Shown here in pieces: positions 27,397 through 37,051 of a stretch of DNA of 64,000 bases; the first letter of the stretch is position 1, and each line of letters opens with the position of its first letter. Origin of the DNA: Pampus argenteus (lineage: Eukaryota; Chordata; Actinopteri; Scombriformes; Stromateidae); NCBI GenBank assembly GCA_036937835.1, contig CM072861.1:8983501-9047500 (forward strand), read 5' to 3'. Both the position numbers and the translations under genes were made by a program. A model generated the notes under the pieces. It saw nothing but the letters and a program-made list of their open reading frames with translations, did not search any database and was not told where the DNA came from.

Positions 27397-27685
27397 CTTG
27401 GGATTAATCTTCAGAAGAGAAATAATGGGATAACATTTTTTTTTTGTTGTAAATTAACATTCATTTGCTCTTTTTCACCTCCCCCTCCTCCTCCTCCGCA
27501 TAGAGTGAAAGGTAAATGGGACTCACTCCACTTCATATTGCAGAACAGACCTGCCCATGAGACTCTCCGGTTGAATACATTATCAGGTCAAACCCAAACA
27601 AAAACAAAAACAAAAAAAACAAAAACAAAATACACCTTTTGAGATTGAGAGGCCTGACAGAGAAAATAAATCCAGTGTGTCGCCC

Positions 27686-27691
27686 TTTATT
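27686..27691 (-). promoter_or_regulatory. Candidate nanos1 polyadenylation signal
   Basis: Canonical AATAAA on the minus strand, about 810 bases past the nanos1 stop. It is a possible proximal 3' end. Other AATAAA words farther away (for example at 26719-26724) are equally possible. Confidence 0.25.
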
Positions 27692-28503
27692 TGGGAATGT
27701 AAACATAAAAATTCTCATTTGAGTATTCTCACTGCTTGTAAAGTCAAATATCTTTCTCATCACATAGGATTGGTAAAGAGGTTTGGCTTGGCAACAATTG
27801 ATTAAAATGTTCCCCAGAGAATATGAACCCTAAACAGAGGCCACATTGTCTTTTTCTTTTTCTTTTTCTTTTTTTTTCTTTTTCTTCCTGCCTGGCAGAT
27901 TGAATGTCAACTTTAAGAGCAAGCTGGAAAATATGTTGTGGAGTTTTTTTAGGCAGGCAGATGGGATCAAAGAGTTCCTCCTCCTCCTCCATTCAGACGC
28001 ACACAAGTACTCAGTAATGACACATTCTTGAGCTTCTTTAATGGCAAACATAACTTTGGTTTTCTAAGACGAGAAAGAAAATCGCAGCGAGCTTAGCTCA
28101 CAATACAAAAATACTTGGTAGAAATATGACATTCATACCCTTTGCCAATGTCAGTGTAATTCCCTACATGACCAAAATACTATATATAATTATTATTATT
28201 TTTTTCTCTCTCCAATGTATTCACACTTTGTGATTATTGATACATAGGTGTATTTTAATATGCACACGCTCAAATGACTACAAACTAGAAAGAAAAATAA
28301 ATCCAAATGTATAAAGCATTAAAATTATTCTATGTGGATAAAAGAACTATAAAAATATACGAGATCTTAGAGAGAGAGAGAGAGAAAAAAAAAAAGATAA
28401 AATCAATATGTTTATGAAACTGGGATAAAGGCTAGAGCCGAAATCAAAACAGTCATCTGGAAATTGTTCAGTGCAATTCAATTTACTTTATAGTCTTGTC
28501 TGC

Positions 28504-29184
28504 TTAGAATATTTTCATCCTCTTACCACCCACAGCCCTCCCTCCCTTTAATGGGCGCTGGGATGGCTGGTCTTTAGACAGTGGACAGTATTTTATCGTA
28601 TGGGCATTGTCCCCGTTGGCACTGCAAAGGGGACAGGTATAAGCCCTCAGAATCGGGCACACAACCCTTCCGTCCGGGGTCTTCAGGACGTGGGAGCCGT
28701 ACACCTCCTCGGGTGCTCCGTTATTTCGGCAGAAGACACAGATTTTGGGCTCCTGCTTGCTCCTGGAAGCTGGTCTCCGCATCTTCCTCTCCATGCCGAA
28801 CAGGTCGAACCCTGCGAAGCTCCCACCGAAGCCCACCTCCCGGTCCGGCAGCTGGACGCCGAGCTGGTTTTGGAAGGGGCTCAGTATTGAGAAACGCTCT
28901 TTCAAGTCCAGGATGGAGGCCGGCGGAGGGCTCCCGGAGGGGCAGCAGCACTCCAGGTGCCCGCTCTCTCCAACACCGCCCGTGATTACGCACGGACACG
29001 CCGGGGAATCGTCCAAGCCCAGAGTGGCTTTCAGGGACTCGGTGATGGAGTTGGGATTCTGGGGCATGCTGAGCTTATTATTCTTCGTAACCAAAGTCGT
29101 CAGCCCGAGATAGTCGTTCCAGAAATTAAAAGTATAGTCGTATGGGTTGCGCGCATTCAAATAGTTGTGATTGAGAAAATCCAT
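28504..29184 (-). CDS. nanos1: Nanos homolog 1, RNA-binding translational repressor
   Basis: Intact single-exon gene of 226 codons. Nanos proteins act in the cytoplasm with Pumilio and recruit the CCR4-NOT deadenylase to repress target mRNAs; Nanos1 is expressed mainly in neural and germ-line tissue. Residues 19-28 (FNFWNDYLGL) are the NOT1-interacting motif. The C-terminal zinc-finger domain is complete: Cys149, Cys152, His165, Cys176 (CX2CX12HX10C), then Cys184, Cys187, His195, Cys200 (CX2CX7HX4C). Lys/Arg-rich stretches flank it, and the protein ends in KRMKIF. I start at the ATG at 29184, which gives MDFLNHNYL in a strong Kozak context (gtggccATGG). A longer frame two codons upstream begins with GTG and is not needed. 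At 226 aa it is shorter than human NANOS1 (about 290 aa), mainly in the low-complexity middle, as expected for fish. No intron is needed, as in other vertebrate NANOS1 genes. Confidence 0.97.
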   Translation of the reverse strand: MDFLNHNYLNARNPYDYTFNFWNDYLGLTTLVTKNNKLSMPQNPNSITESLKATLGLDDSPACPCVITGGVGESGHLECCCPSGSPPPASILDLKERFSILSPFQNQLGVQLPDREVGFGGSFAGFDLFGMERKMRRPASRSKQEPKICVFCRNNGAPEEVYGSHVLKTPDGRVVCPILRAYTCPLCSANGDNAHTIKYCPLSKDQPSQRPLKGGRAVGGKRMKIF

Positions 29185-29329
29185 GGCCACTTCTGGTCGT
29201 ATTTGTTGCCGTCAAAAGATGAAACAACCAGTGTAATCCTCCAAGTCTTTGTAGCCAGAGTTCGTCTCCGGGAATGGTTCATGTACACCGATGTGGTCTC
29301 CAGTGTTCCTGTTATGTTTGAGCGTCCTG

Positions 29330-29600
29330 CAAACAGGCTTTCTGGTTATAAGGACCAGGAGGGCGGGGCGCTCTCCCTTCAAAACCAAGTTTCTGATCAG
29401 GTTGAAGGCAGACTCCCTTTCTTCAAATCCACATTTAGACACATTTGTTTTCTTGCGGACTGGAGCTTCATTCTGGCATTTAGAGATTTGAGGCGCTTTA
29501 AGGACAAAAGTTAACAGTTAATAGCACCCCAATAGCAAAGCCACTGTAGTTAATGGCATTATTCCAGCGCCAGGACCAATCAATTAAAAAAAAAAAAAAA
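29330..29600 (-). promoter_or_regulatory. Putative nanos1 promoter and 5' UTR region
   Basis: Upstream of the nanos1 ATG on the minus strand lie a GC box (gggcggggc at 29361-29369), a weak TATA-like word (ccttataacc, 29352-29343) and a CCAAT word (accaatca near 29575, inverted relative to transcription). The region is locally G+C-richer. Assignment rests on position and motifs only. Confidence 0.3.
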
Positions 29601-30522
29601 AGATAGCTTGGCTCTTTGTTCCCTCTTGATACTAAAACCTTACAATTTCGCATGATTTCTGAATCAATATCGTCACTCATTGTGCGTGAATACCATCAAA
29701 GCCAACTCACACGTCTTAACCCCTTGTGTGCAAAAGAATAAATAAATAAAAAAAGCAAAGGCCCTTTGTCTCATGTAGCAGCCATCTCCTCACTGTCCTG
29801 GGAGCAATAATCTGTGCTGATGCATCCTATTCTGTTCAAGTTGAATCAATATTTAAAATAAAAACACGTTTCGTCATACTGAAGAGGTTTATGGACATGC
29901 TAATCTATAGTAAACATACTAATCTGCACACTTTTCTTTTTCCGTTTACAATAAAGTGTTTATTATTATTATTATTATTATGATTCATATTATTACAGCA
30001 CGGTCTACCATCGCTTTACATCTCCTTAAAGTTTGATCTGGATCATAGAAAATAGGATGCAACAAATTGTATAACCTATTTAAAATCAAAAGGTCTGTTT
30101 ACTCACTCCACTTTACAAAAGCAGAAAGCTCTCAGTGTGCATAAAACTCATGTTTAGCTGTCACATGCTGTAGATCCGAGCATGAAAACCTCATACAAAA
30201 CATAATATTAGTTCAGCAAAAACATAGTCTAAACACAACATGCAGAGCTGTTTTCAACAGGGGGCAGCATAGTGCAATTACAGGTTTGTTCTTCCTCCCA
30301 GTGAGTGACTGAGAGGGCCAAACAAAACCTGAAGTCATGATGGTCACTGACTGGAAGATAAAAAGTCAGTTAGTGTAATATTCATCCAAAACTCGCAGAT
30401 TCAGTCATGGAAATTAGACTTGTAGCCATAATAATATAAAAAATTATACATCTGGGTGAAGACGTAACGAAGAATGCGTACAACTACAGTGTTAAAACCA
30501 TGTTGTAACATATTTAGTGTTG
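29601..30522. other. Intergenic between nanos1 and MITE
   Basis: AT-rich, with an (ATT)n run at 29958-29980. No gene recognised. Confidence 0.5.
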
Positions 30523-30898
30523 TTAAAGGGTCAGTTCACCTAAACCATATGTAACTATAGTGTTATCTAGCCATGCTGATACTGTTGTTCCGTTTTTACT
30601 TGACTGTGTTTTGAGATATATGCCTCTGATATTACAATATACAAAGGAGTAGAATTAAAAGCATAGAAAACACAAACAGTTCTGATAATCTACACAAACA
30701 GTTTATAGGGAGAAGGGGTTAAAAAGTAGTTACAATGAAGACTGTTTACCGAGGATGGATTATTCCAAGTGACCAGGACATAACTCAGAAGATGCGGTTG
30801 CATTTTTCAAAACTATTTTCAGTGCTTTGAAAAACACAAAAGAGCTGTATTTGGTTGGTAAGTAGAAAATCTGTAATTTGGGTGGATTGACCCTTTAA
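30523..30898. mobile_element. MITE-like element with terminal inverted repeats
   Basis: The left end ttaaagggtcagttcacc is mirrored at the right end by ggtggattgaccctttaa, with 15 of 18 positions pairing. The ~340-base interior has no coding frame. The size and 'aaagggtcagttcacc' ends match a common type of non-autonomous fish DNA transposon. I cannot fix the target-site duplication with certainty. Confidence 0.7.
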
Positions 30899-33800
30899 AG
30901 TGATAAGGTTTTGTTGCACATACAGTACACTGCAGGTCACATTGACAAAGTTAAAAAAAAAAAACATTTTGCTTTTCAGAAATTATCAGTTTCTCATGTG
31001 AAATATGGCCAATGTGGCTCCAAGATGGTATTTCACACAGCTCAACATCCCCCTCATAGGGCTCAGAGCTCTTCACTTTTCTTCCTATTCTTGTTGCATG
31101 CACATAACTGGAAAGCTCATGAATGTAGAGTGATATGTATAATCCTTTGTTCCCAGTATGTCACGCACCATTTGTTTTTTTTAGCATGAAGGAAATGTTA
31201 TGAGTCAATAAATGTACATTATATGTCTCCGTAATAAAGCTGTCAATGAAAATCCAGCAGATTGCCGTTCCGATCACTTAATGGAAAATGATCCGGATTC
31301 TGATTCTTTGAGGTGAAATCCAGGCAGAGGGAATACAAGGCAGCCGTCCTGACCGGTCTGCTAACTGGGCCTCTGATCCTGCGATGAAGTGGACAGCTCA
31401 GGAATGTGGAAGCTGCCCTCTTGAAACAATGATAACACGAGTGACTGGAGTTCTAATTAAAACTTCCAGGGGGAGGCTGCAGGAACTCACTGGCTTTTCA
31501 CATCTATTTTTAAGGGATCTAATAAGAATGCATTACCTTTGGAGTGATAAAGGCAGAACAGAAGCACAGCTCAATGAACGCGGATGTTTTAGTGGCCATT
31601 TCTCTCTGTTCTGTGTGTTCAGTCAGCAAGTTAGTTTGAAATAGTATTGACTCCTCCATTGGATTTTCCCTTCAGAGCCCGCATTCAGCTGGTGCGAAAT
31701 ATGAATTTTATGATGGAGCATTAATAATGTATGTAATCGCCAATTCTTTTTTTTTTTTTTCTGCAAGCCAGGGTTAGATGTGTGCGAGCAGATTCCTGTG
31801 TTGCTGCAGTGTAACTGAAATATTCATGGCGACATTATTCCTTAATTTTGTTGTGACTAAGAGGGATTAATACTCATCCATTAACTAAAGCTAATTCTGC
31901 AGCCCGCCTTGAGGTTGCATGAGTATTTTGGATGAGGAAGTGAGATTAGTAGTGGGATGATGCATAACATCAGCAGGGTGGCTATGGCTGTAAATCGATT
32001 TAAGAATCACACTGACTAAGTGATTGTTGTGTAAGTGTTTTTTTGTTTTGTTTTTTGCTCGATAGAGGAAAAATACAGATCATCAGGAAAGTTGGCTGCT
32101 AGCTGAACACTTTGTTTTCAATGATAAAATCATATTTCCTTCATGTGCTCAATTAGCAATATGGAACTTTTTTGGTGTTTGTACTTTAGATGTGTTATGC
32201 AATGCCAATCAGCTTGCACTTACTTTTTGTTAAAGTTAAATGTGTGATTTGTACCATCCCGTAGAGCTAATCTTTCCACTCATGCTTCATGCATTATGAT
32301 TTCTAATAAACACATTCTGTGCTGTGATTCAGGCCTTGTATTTTGGCAGGATTTGTCACATTTTTCAATTCATATTTGAAACAATAAATGTGTGATTGAT
32401 GGTATAGTGGAATGCATGAAGAAAGGTAATCTGATCCTTCACCCCCCCTTCCCACTTTGCATCTGCTCATACTGCTAGTAATAATTTAAATCTATCATCT
32501 GGGTATGTTTTGAATCATTAACACCAGATACTGTGTATGTAACCTCTTAGGCTAAATCAGAACGTATTCTTCTGTAAAATACTACAATATGCTCTGTGGT
32601 TGTCTTGTTATACTCCATTCTCTGTTGCTTATTTTGCGAGTCAAGTTTCAGCAGTGGCCTTGGAGAAATGAATGCAGTGGGAAGGATTACACAAAGCGCA
32701 CACAGAGGGAAGCTTTCTGTGTATTCCTACACTGCTAGAGGCAGCTGCCACGGATAAATCATTACAATGCCTTGCTCAAAGATACTTTAGAAGTGGATAT
32801 TCCCTCCAACTATGATTAAAGACGATTAAGCCAAGCCTAAGCAGCACAAAAAGGCCTGGGTTAGACCGTACTTTTATCATATATCAACCTCCCTCTATAT
32901 GTCCATGTTTACAGAACGAAATATCGATCACTAAAACAATACATAATGGGTTTTTCAGGAATTGCCGAAAAATCCATTTTGCCATATTGATTGCTGTAAT
33001 GAAGATGAATGCTGAATCACTCAGTATGAAAATGGCTCATGTGCATTTACATCCTTTTTTTTTTTGTCACAGCGAAAAGACTGCTCTTCTTTTCAAAGCC
33101 AAAGATTGCCATGTGTTTTCATTCACAGCCATTAGAGTTCTGTTTGCGATTATGCAAATGAGAAAACATGCAGGAAATTTAATCAGTGCGCAAATTTGAT
33201 TTCATGTGAAAGATTGCTCGAGGGCTGGGCCTTGATCGCATAATATTGAGCAACCAAATTATGTTCAATATTTGTTTTCACAGTGGGCCTCTACTCGGAC
33301 ACGCCACAGCTTTATAGGCTTAAGGTTCGCCTTGGTTCGGAGGCTTGAAGTTAACAGTGCTGCATAGGGTTTGATTATCCTTTGTTCTCCCCAGAGATGC
33401 TGAATGAAAACTGCAGTTAATGGGAAGCATTTTCATATCAGCAGCAAAGCACAGCAGCTTGTGTTTATGCATTTTTATTATTGCTGTGTCCCCTGAACCA
33501 AATATTCAGTTTTCTTTTGTTCCCAGGCTGAACAGTAAGAAAATGGGCTCTTTATAATTGCACATGAACTCAGGAGATGTCATTGTGCTGTTGTGTGTGC
33601 CGCTGTAGATAACTGGTGATTAAACTGAATGTTACTCCAGAAGCATGACAGAATTGAAACTAATAAAGCATGTCAGTCAATAAAAAAAGGAGGCGGGTTT
33701 GTTTATCAAGCTCATAGATGTAGAACAGAAAAAAAAAAAAAATGTCATTCAGCTTTTGAAAGAGACCAGCATGGTTTTGTCATCATGTGACCCAGAATCT

Positions 33801-34114
33801 CAGGGTAAATGACAGGTCGGTTGTTGTACATCACCGCCGTCACACTTTCACTGTTGAACTCAAAAACATTCATTTTATAGTTTCTCCCTCTTTAAACGTG
33901 ACCTTGTTGTACAAATAGGCGGAGGCAAATTAAGCTTTATGATTTTTGGTTTTATGCAAGAACTGTAGAAAAAAAACATTTTTCGGATCCATCCGTACAA
34001 GTACCTCCAAAAGAAAGCTTGCACAAGTGTCCCCCGCAGAGCTCAAGTTAATTTCACAATGTTTTTTAGCAAATACCTGAAGGGGAGGAACTTTCAGTAT
34101 ACATAGAGCTGTGA
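30899..34114. other. Intergenic with two candidate conserved elements
   Basis: No gene recognised. Two repeat-poor blocks stand out. One is 31675-31960, with attaataatgta and several taatta/attaa-type words. The other is 33080-33280, with a perfect POU octamer (atgcaaat) near 33153 and an octamer-like ttgatttcatgtg word. T and A runs occur near 31749, 33055 and 33730. Confidence 0.35.
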
Positions 34115-34640
34115 CTTAAAAACGTAGGTTTCAGGTGGGCCAAGCCTCAGGGAGTAGTTGACTTCCCAAAAATATCCTACATACCTGCTGGATTTAATCG
34201 ACATCGCGTTTACTACAAACATAAGTGGCATCTTGTCCGTCCAAGAGTCTCCCTGAACTAATCAGGAACACCAGTTAATACTGTCAGGTGATACTGTTTA
34301 TGTTCGAGGTTCTAGTGTACATTGTAGTGAAGAGGGTTCTACCGTTGTGTCTACATTTAACATGCTACCACAGCAAATAGATTCCTTGTATTTTCGCACT
34401 GAAATTGCTGAAGCTGCAGTTACACAGCATCATAAGCTACCCGACAGGATACCGTGTATTCCAGATTTATTCTACCAGAGAATTTTCAATGAGCCGATTC
34501 CATTCTGCAGTTTGCCTTCACTCTTCAGAGACCTGATGCAGCTCTGCGGTCAACAGCGAAAGTTCACGCCACGATTCCTGGATCGTGCACAAACAAATCT
34601 CATTGGCTTGAGCACAACTGACCACAAGAGCTCCAGTTAA
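34115..34640 (+). other. Unidentified open frames, possible decayed exon or pseudogene
   Basis: Two plus-strand frames abut. Frame A is open at 34115-34261 (48 codons, containing PKISYIPAGFNRHRVYYKHK) and stops exactly where frame B opens. Frame B runs 34257-34640 (127 codons), begins TNQEHQLILSGDTVYVRGSS and ends TTDHKSSS. Composition is protein-like, with few low-complexity residues. One frameshift would join them into about 175 codons. I do not recognise the product. It lies tail-to-tail with ctsz and ends about 200 bases from its stop. It could be an exon of an unrecognised convergent gene, a fragment of a mobile-element protein, or chance. Confidence 0.3.
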
Positions 34641-34765
34641 TAGCTATCGGTTGCAAATATGAATGCAGTACCAGTACGGAAAGATGTTTTTACAAGTCCG
34701 TTCACAAGGACATGACTCCATCTTTAAAAAAAGAAAACGATGGAATATACACACAATAAATATAT

Positions 34766-34771
34766 TTTAAT
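34766..34771 (-). promoter_or_regulatory. ctsz: Candidate ctsz polyadenylation signal (ATTAAA)
   Basis: ATTAAA, the commonest variant signal, lies on the minus strand about 75 bases past the ctsz stop codon. No canonical AATAAA is nearer. Confidence 0.35.
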
Positions 34772-34844
34772 ATTACAATAATGGTATCAACGAGTCAGGA
34801 TTTACAGGGACAGTCACATGTAAATGACACATGGCTTTTAACCT

Positions 34845-34961
34845 CTATAGGTAGGCTGAGGGCACAATCACATCTCCATATATGCAATCTTCTTCCAAAG
34901 CAAGATTGTACTGGCTTCCTTTGTAGGCACTTGTAACAATCTTGAGCCAGCCTCTCTCACC
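34845..34961 (-). CDS. ctsz: ctsz terminal coding exon 6
   Basis: Encodes Gly261 to Leu298 and the TAG stop. The acceptor is gtttctccctcag. It starts GERGWLKIVTSAYKG and ends VPSAYL, a few residues beyond the human C-terminus. Confidence 0.94.
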   Translation of the reverse strand, partial: GERGWLKIVTSAYKGSQYNLALEEDCIYGDVIVPSAYL

Positions 34962-37051
34962 CTGAGGGAGAAACATCAAGATGGGTTGGATTTAAAAAAA
35001 ACACCACACTTTTTTAAAATGCCAAGTTTAGAGCTACTGAACCATGCGAGAGGCCGTTGAGTTACTCTGCGATGACTCACCCACGGCTCTCCCCAGGAGT
35101 TGCGTACAATCCAGTATTCAGTGCCATTTTCTACTCCCCAGCCTGCCACTGACACAATGTGGTTGATGGCAGGAAACTGAACGTATTCTGAGTACAGTCC
35201 CCCGGTGTACGCGTCAAGTTTCTTTGTGGCCATGATTCCGCAGCTGAGGGAAGATGAGGAAATGAGAAACAGTGAAGCGGGAGCAATTCAAATTTGAAGT
35301 GCTTTTGCACTGGAAGAACATTTACTTGACACAATAGCTTGCAAAACCATTAACAATTTTGAAAAACCTGATTGGTCCTCCAGTGTAGATTTCTGCCATC
35401 ATATCATTTCGTCCACTAATGGCTCCAAAGTCACCCACTTTCCACAGAGTGTAATTCTGCACAGTGTCGCACTTTCCAAAAGTCGTGCAAGTCCCACAAG
35501 CGTTAAAGGGTTTGCATTCTGTAGAGAAAAAAAATAAATAATAATTTCAAAGAATCAAATTATGAAACACCGCTCTTGAGTTCTTACCCTGATCGACTGC
35601 CTGGTAGTTGTTACACGTTTCATCAGGGATGCCGTGTTTGTTGGCATATTCCCACACACCCCCGTGGTCCCCTCCGTGACAGGTGCCGGCCTGAGCGCAG
35701 TCGATCACGTGCTGGACGGACAGATAAGCAGATGGCCACACTCCTTTCCGCTTGATGTTGATACGATCTACAGAAAGTCAGAAAAGACAAAAATGTTTGT
35801 CTGGAAAATCTCAGCTCAAGTCATTTGGATATCACCGAGGACCCCATCTGTTATTTTGTCACAAGATTTCATTTGCAGACTATTCTTGAGAATAGTCAGA
35901 TTTCTCCCCTACGTCTCAGTCCAAATGGTTCAGCTCCGAATTCAGATAAACATGAAACAATAGAGTTTGTAACCGATGTGTAGATGCAAGTATTAAAAAA
36001 AAAAGTGGAAGAACTGAGAAATGTTGTTTGGAACTACTGTCCACCAGAGAAAAGTACCAATGAGAACTGTTGACTACATGCTGTGGATCATCAACAGTCA
36101 ACAGGGATACTTTCTGGATAGAGAAAGTTGTTGTTGTGACTGTAACAAATGAAATAACATTCAGCTCCATAGTATTAAAGTGTTAGCAGAAATCTCTTGG
36201 TCACTAAACTATCTGCATGGATATACACAACAGTAGTATTTAGTGTTGAACTGCTTTGTAATGTGGTTGAACAGACTTGTACCACAAGCTGTATCAGGGG
36301 AAAATCTAACCTGCCATTGCACTCGTACTGCCATGAGCCCAGCAGGAACCGCAGAACTGAGGGATGTGCTGATTACGAGATGTGCTGGCGTAGTTGATGC
36401 CGTTTACATTCCTCCAGTCCCAGGACTTTGGCAGCTTAGCAAGGTCCAAGAGTTCATAAGGACGAGCTGCGGTTCTGAGAGACAGAGCAGTTCTCAGTCA
36501 CCAACTATGGCAGACCCAATCTCAACCATCTATATGCCCCATTAAGATTAGAGCTGGTGAAGTGTAGCTGAGGCAAAAAATAAAAAATAAATCATTTTGT
36601 CTTAATGGGTTAACAGTCAACTTAAGAGCAGGAATAGGAATAACACTAAAAGAGTTCTTCAATCTATAGCAGCATGCGGCTTCATTAGAAGAACCATCTA
36701 AATGTTGCTAAATCAAGATCTGTGCAAAAAGGCCTTAATATTCAGAAGTTCACATTTATAGTTTCATTAGTACCCACTAAAGCTGGATATACATAATAAA
36801 CAAAATTGGTTCCAAGTTCCACCCATCAGTTTGGTTAGCTGCCTGTGATATTTAGTATAAACAGAACATAAAACCCAGCGAGCTTAAGAAGTCAAGAGCC
36901 AGAAAGTCAAACTCAAGCAGGCAACTCACTTTACCCCAAAGTTGGGCTTCCTGGGCACCGGCTGGTAACAACTAGGTCTGTCGCTAAAAAAGTGTCTTGA
37001 TGAAACAGCAGGTGTCATAAGCATAAAAATAAAAATTACAAACTGAGCCAT
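34845..37051 (-). CDS. ctsz: Cathepsin Z (cathepsin X), lysosomal cysteine carboxypeptidase
   Basis: Six coding exons join in frame to 298 codons: 36930-37051, 36311-36474, 35588-35767, 35368-35518, 35081-35243 and 34845-34961. All introns are GT-AG, of 455, 543, 69, 124 and 119 bases. The product is a papain-family (C1A) enzyme that removes single C-terminal residues in lysosomes. Residues 1-18 are a signal peptide. The short propeptide carries Cys28, which in human cathepsin Z bonds to the active-site Cys. The mature enzyme should start near Leu55 (LPKSWDW). The family-specific HIP insertion is at 77-79; the catalytic residues are Cys85, His234 and Asn254. NYT (177) and NGT (245) are possible N-glycosylation sites. 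The human propeptide RGD is replaced by an unrelated segment (PVPRKPNFG). Length matches the family (human 303). The gene appears intact and is on the same strand as nanos1, with no sign of a shared transcript. Confidence 0.96.
35081..35243 (-). CDS. ctsz: ctsz coding exon 5 (catalytic His and Asn)
   Basis: Encodes Ser206 to Trp260. The acceptor is cttccctcag and the donor gtgagt, in phase 0. It contains SCGIMAT, the catalytic His234 in INHIVSVAGWG, and Asn254 in YWIVRNSWGEPW. Confidence 0.95.
35368..35518 (-). CDS. ctsz: ctsz coding exon 4
   Basis: Encodes Glu156 to Ile205 plus two bases of Ser206. The acceptor is ttctctacag. The donor cag|gttttt is weak after the first two intron bases, yet phase and protein alignment require it. 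It contains the Cys-rich CKPFNACGTC stretch and the NYTLWKVGDFG segment. Confidence 0.93.
35588..35767 (-). CDS. ctsz: ctsz coding exon 3
   Basis: Encodes Asp96 to Gln155 plus the first base of Glu156. The acceptor is ctttctgtag and the donor gtaaga. It contains SVQHVIDC, the GTCHGGDHG segment and HGIPDETCNNYQA, all typical of cathepsin Z. Confidence 0.95.
36311..36474 (-). CDS. ctsz: ctsz coding exon 2 (HIP loop and catalytic Cys)
   Basis: Encodes Lys41 to Ala95 and the first base of Asp96. The acceptor is ctgctctgtctctcag and the donor gttaga. It contains the propeptide junction LPKSWDWRN, then NQHIPQFCGSCWAH with the catalytic Cys85. Confidence 0.93.
36930..37051 (-). CDS. ctsz: ctsz coding exon 1 (signal peptide and propeptide)
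   Basis: Starts at the ATG at 37051 and encodes residues 1-40 plus two bases of Lys41. It holds the hydrophobic leader and propeptide Cys28. The donor is the strong aaa|gtgagt. An apparent GT seven bases earlier would put exon 2 out of frame. Confidence 0.85.

Larger units (their letters stand above)
25871..28503 (-). other. Downstream of nanos1, probable long 3' UTR plus intergenic DNA
   Basis: No coding frame is recognised. The part nearest nanos1 is probably its 3' UTR. It carries many low-complexity tracts: T26 at 27371-27396, aaaaac repeats at 27597-27625, tttttc repeats at 27849-27886 and a GA run at 28370-28385. The true 3' end cannot be read from sequence alone. Confidence 0.4.

Noticed and set aside
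29182..29190. GTG start two codons before the nanos1 ATG
   Set aside because: The ATG at 29184 has an ideal Kozak context and gives the MDFLNHNYL start expected for fish Nanos1.
28581..29514. Long plus-strand frames (134, 122 and 185 codons) opposite nanos1
   Set aside because: They are antisense shadows of the G+C-rich nanos1 exon and its 5' region, with no domain of their own.
36916..36940. Alternative ctsz exon 1 donor at gggg|gtaaag
   Set aside because: It would leave exon 1 in phase 0, whereas exon 2 needs two bases carried over. The aaa|gtgagt site fits phase and consensus.
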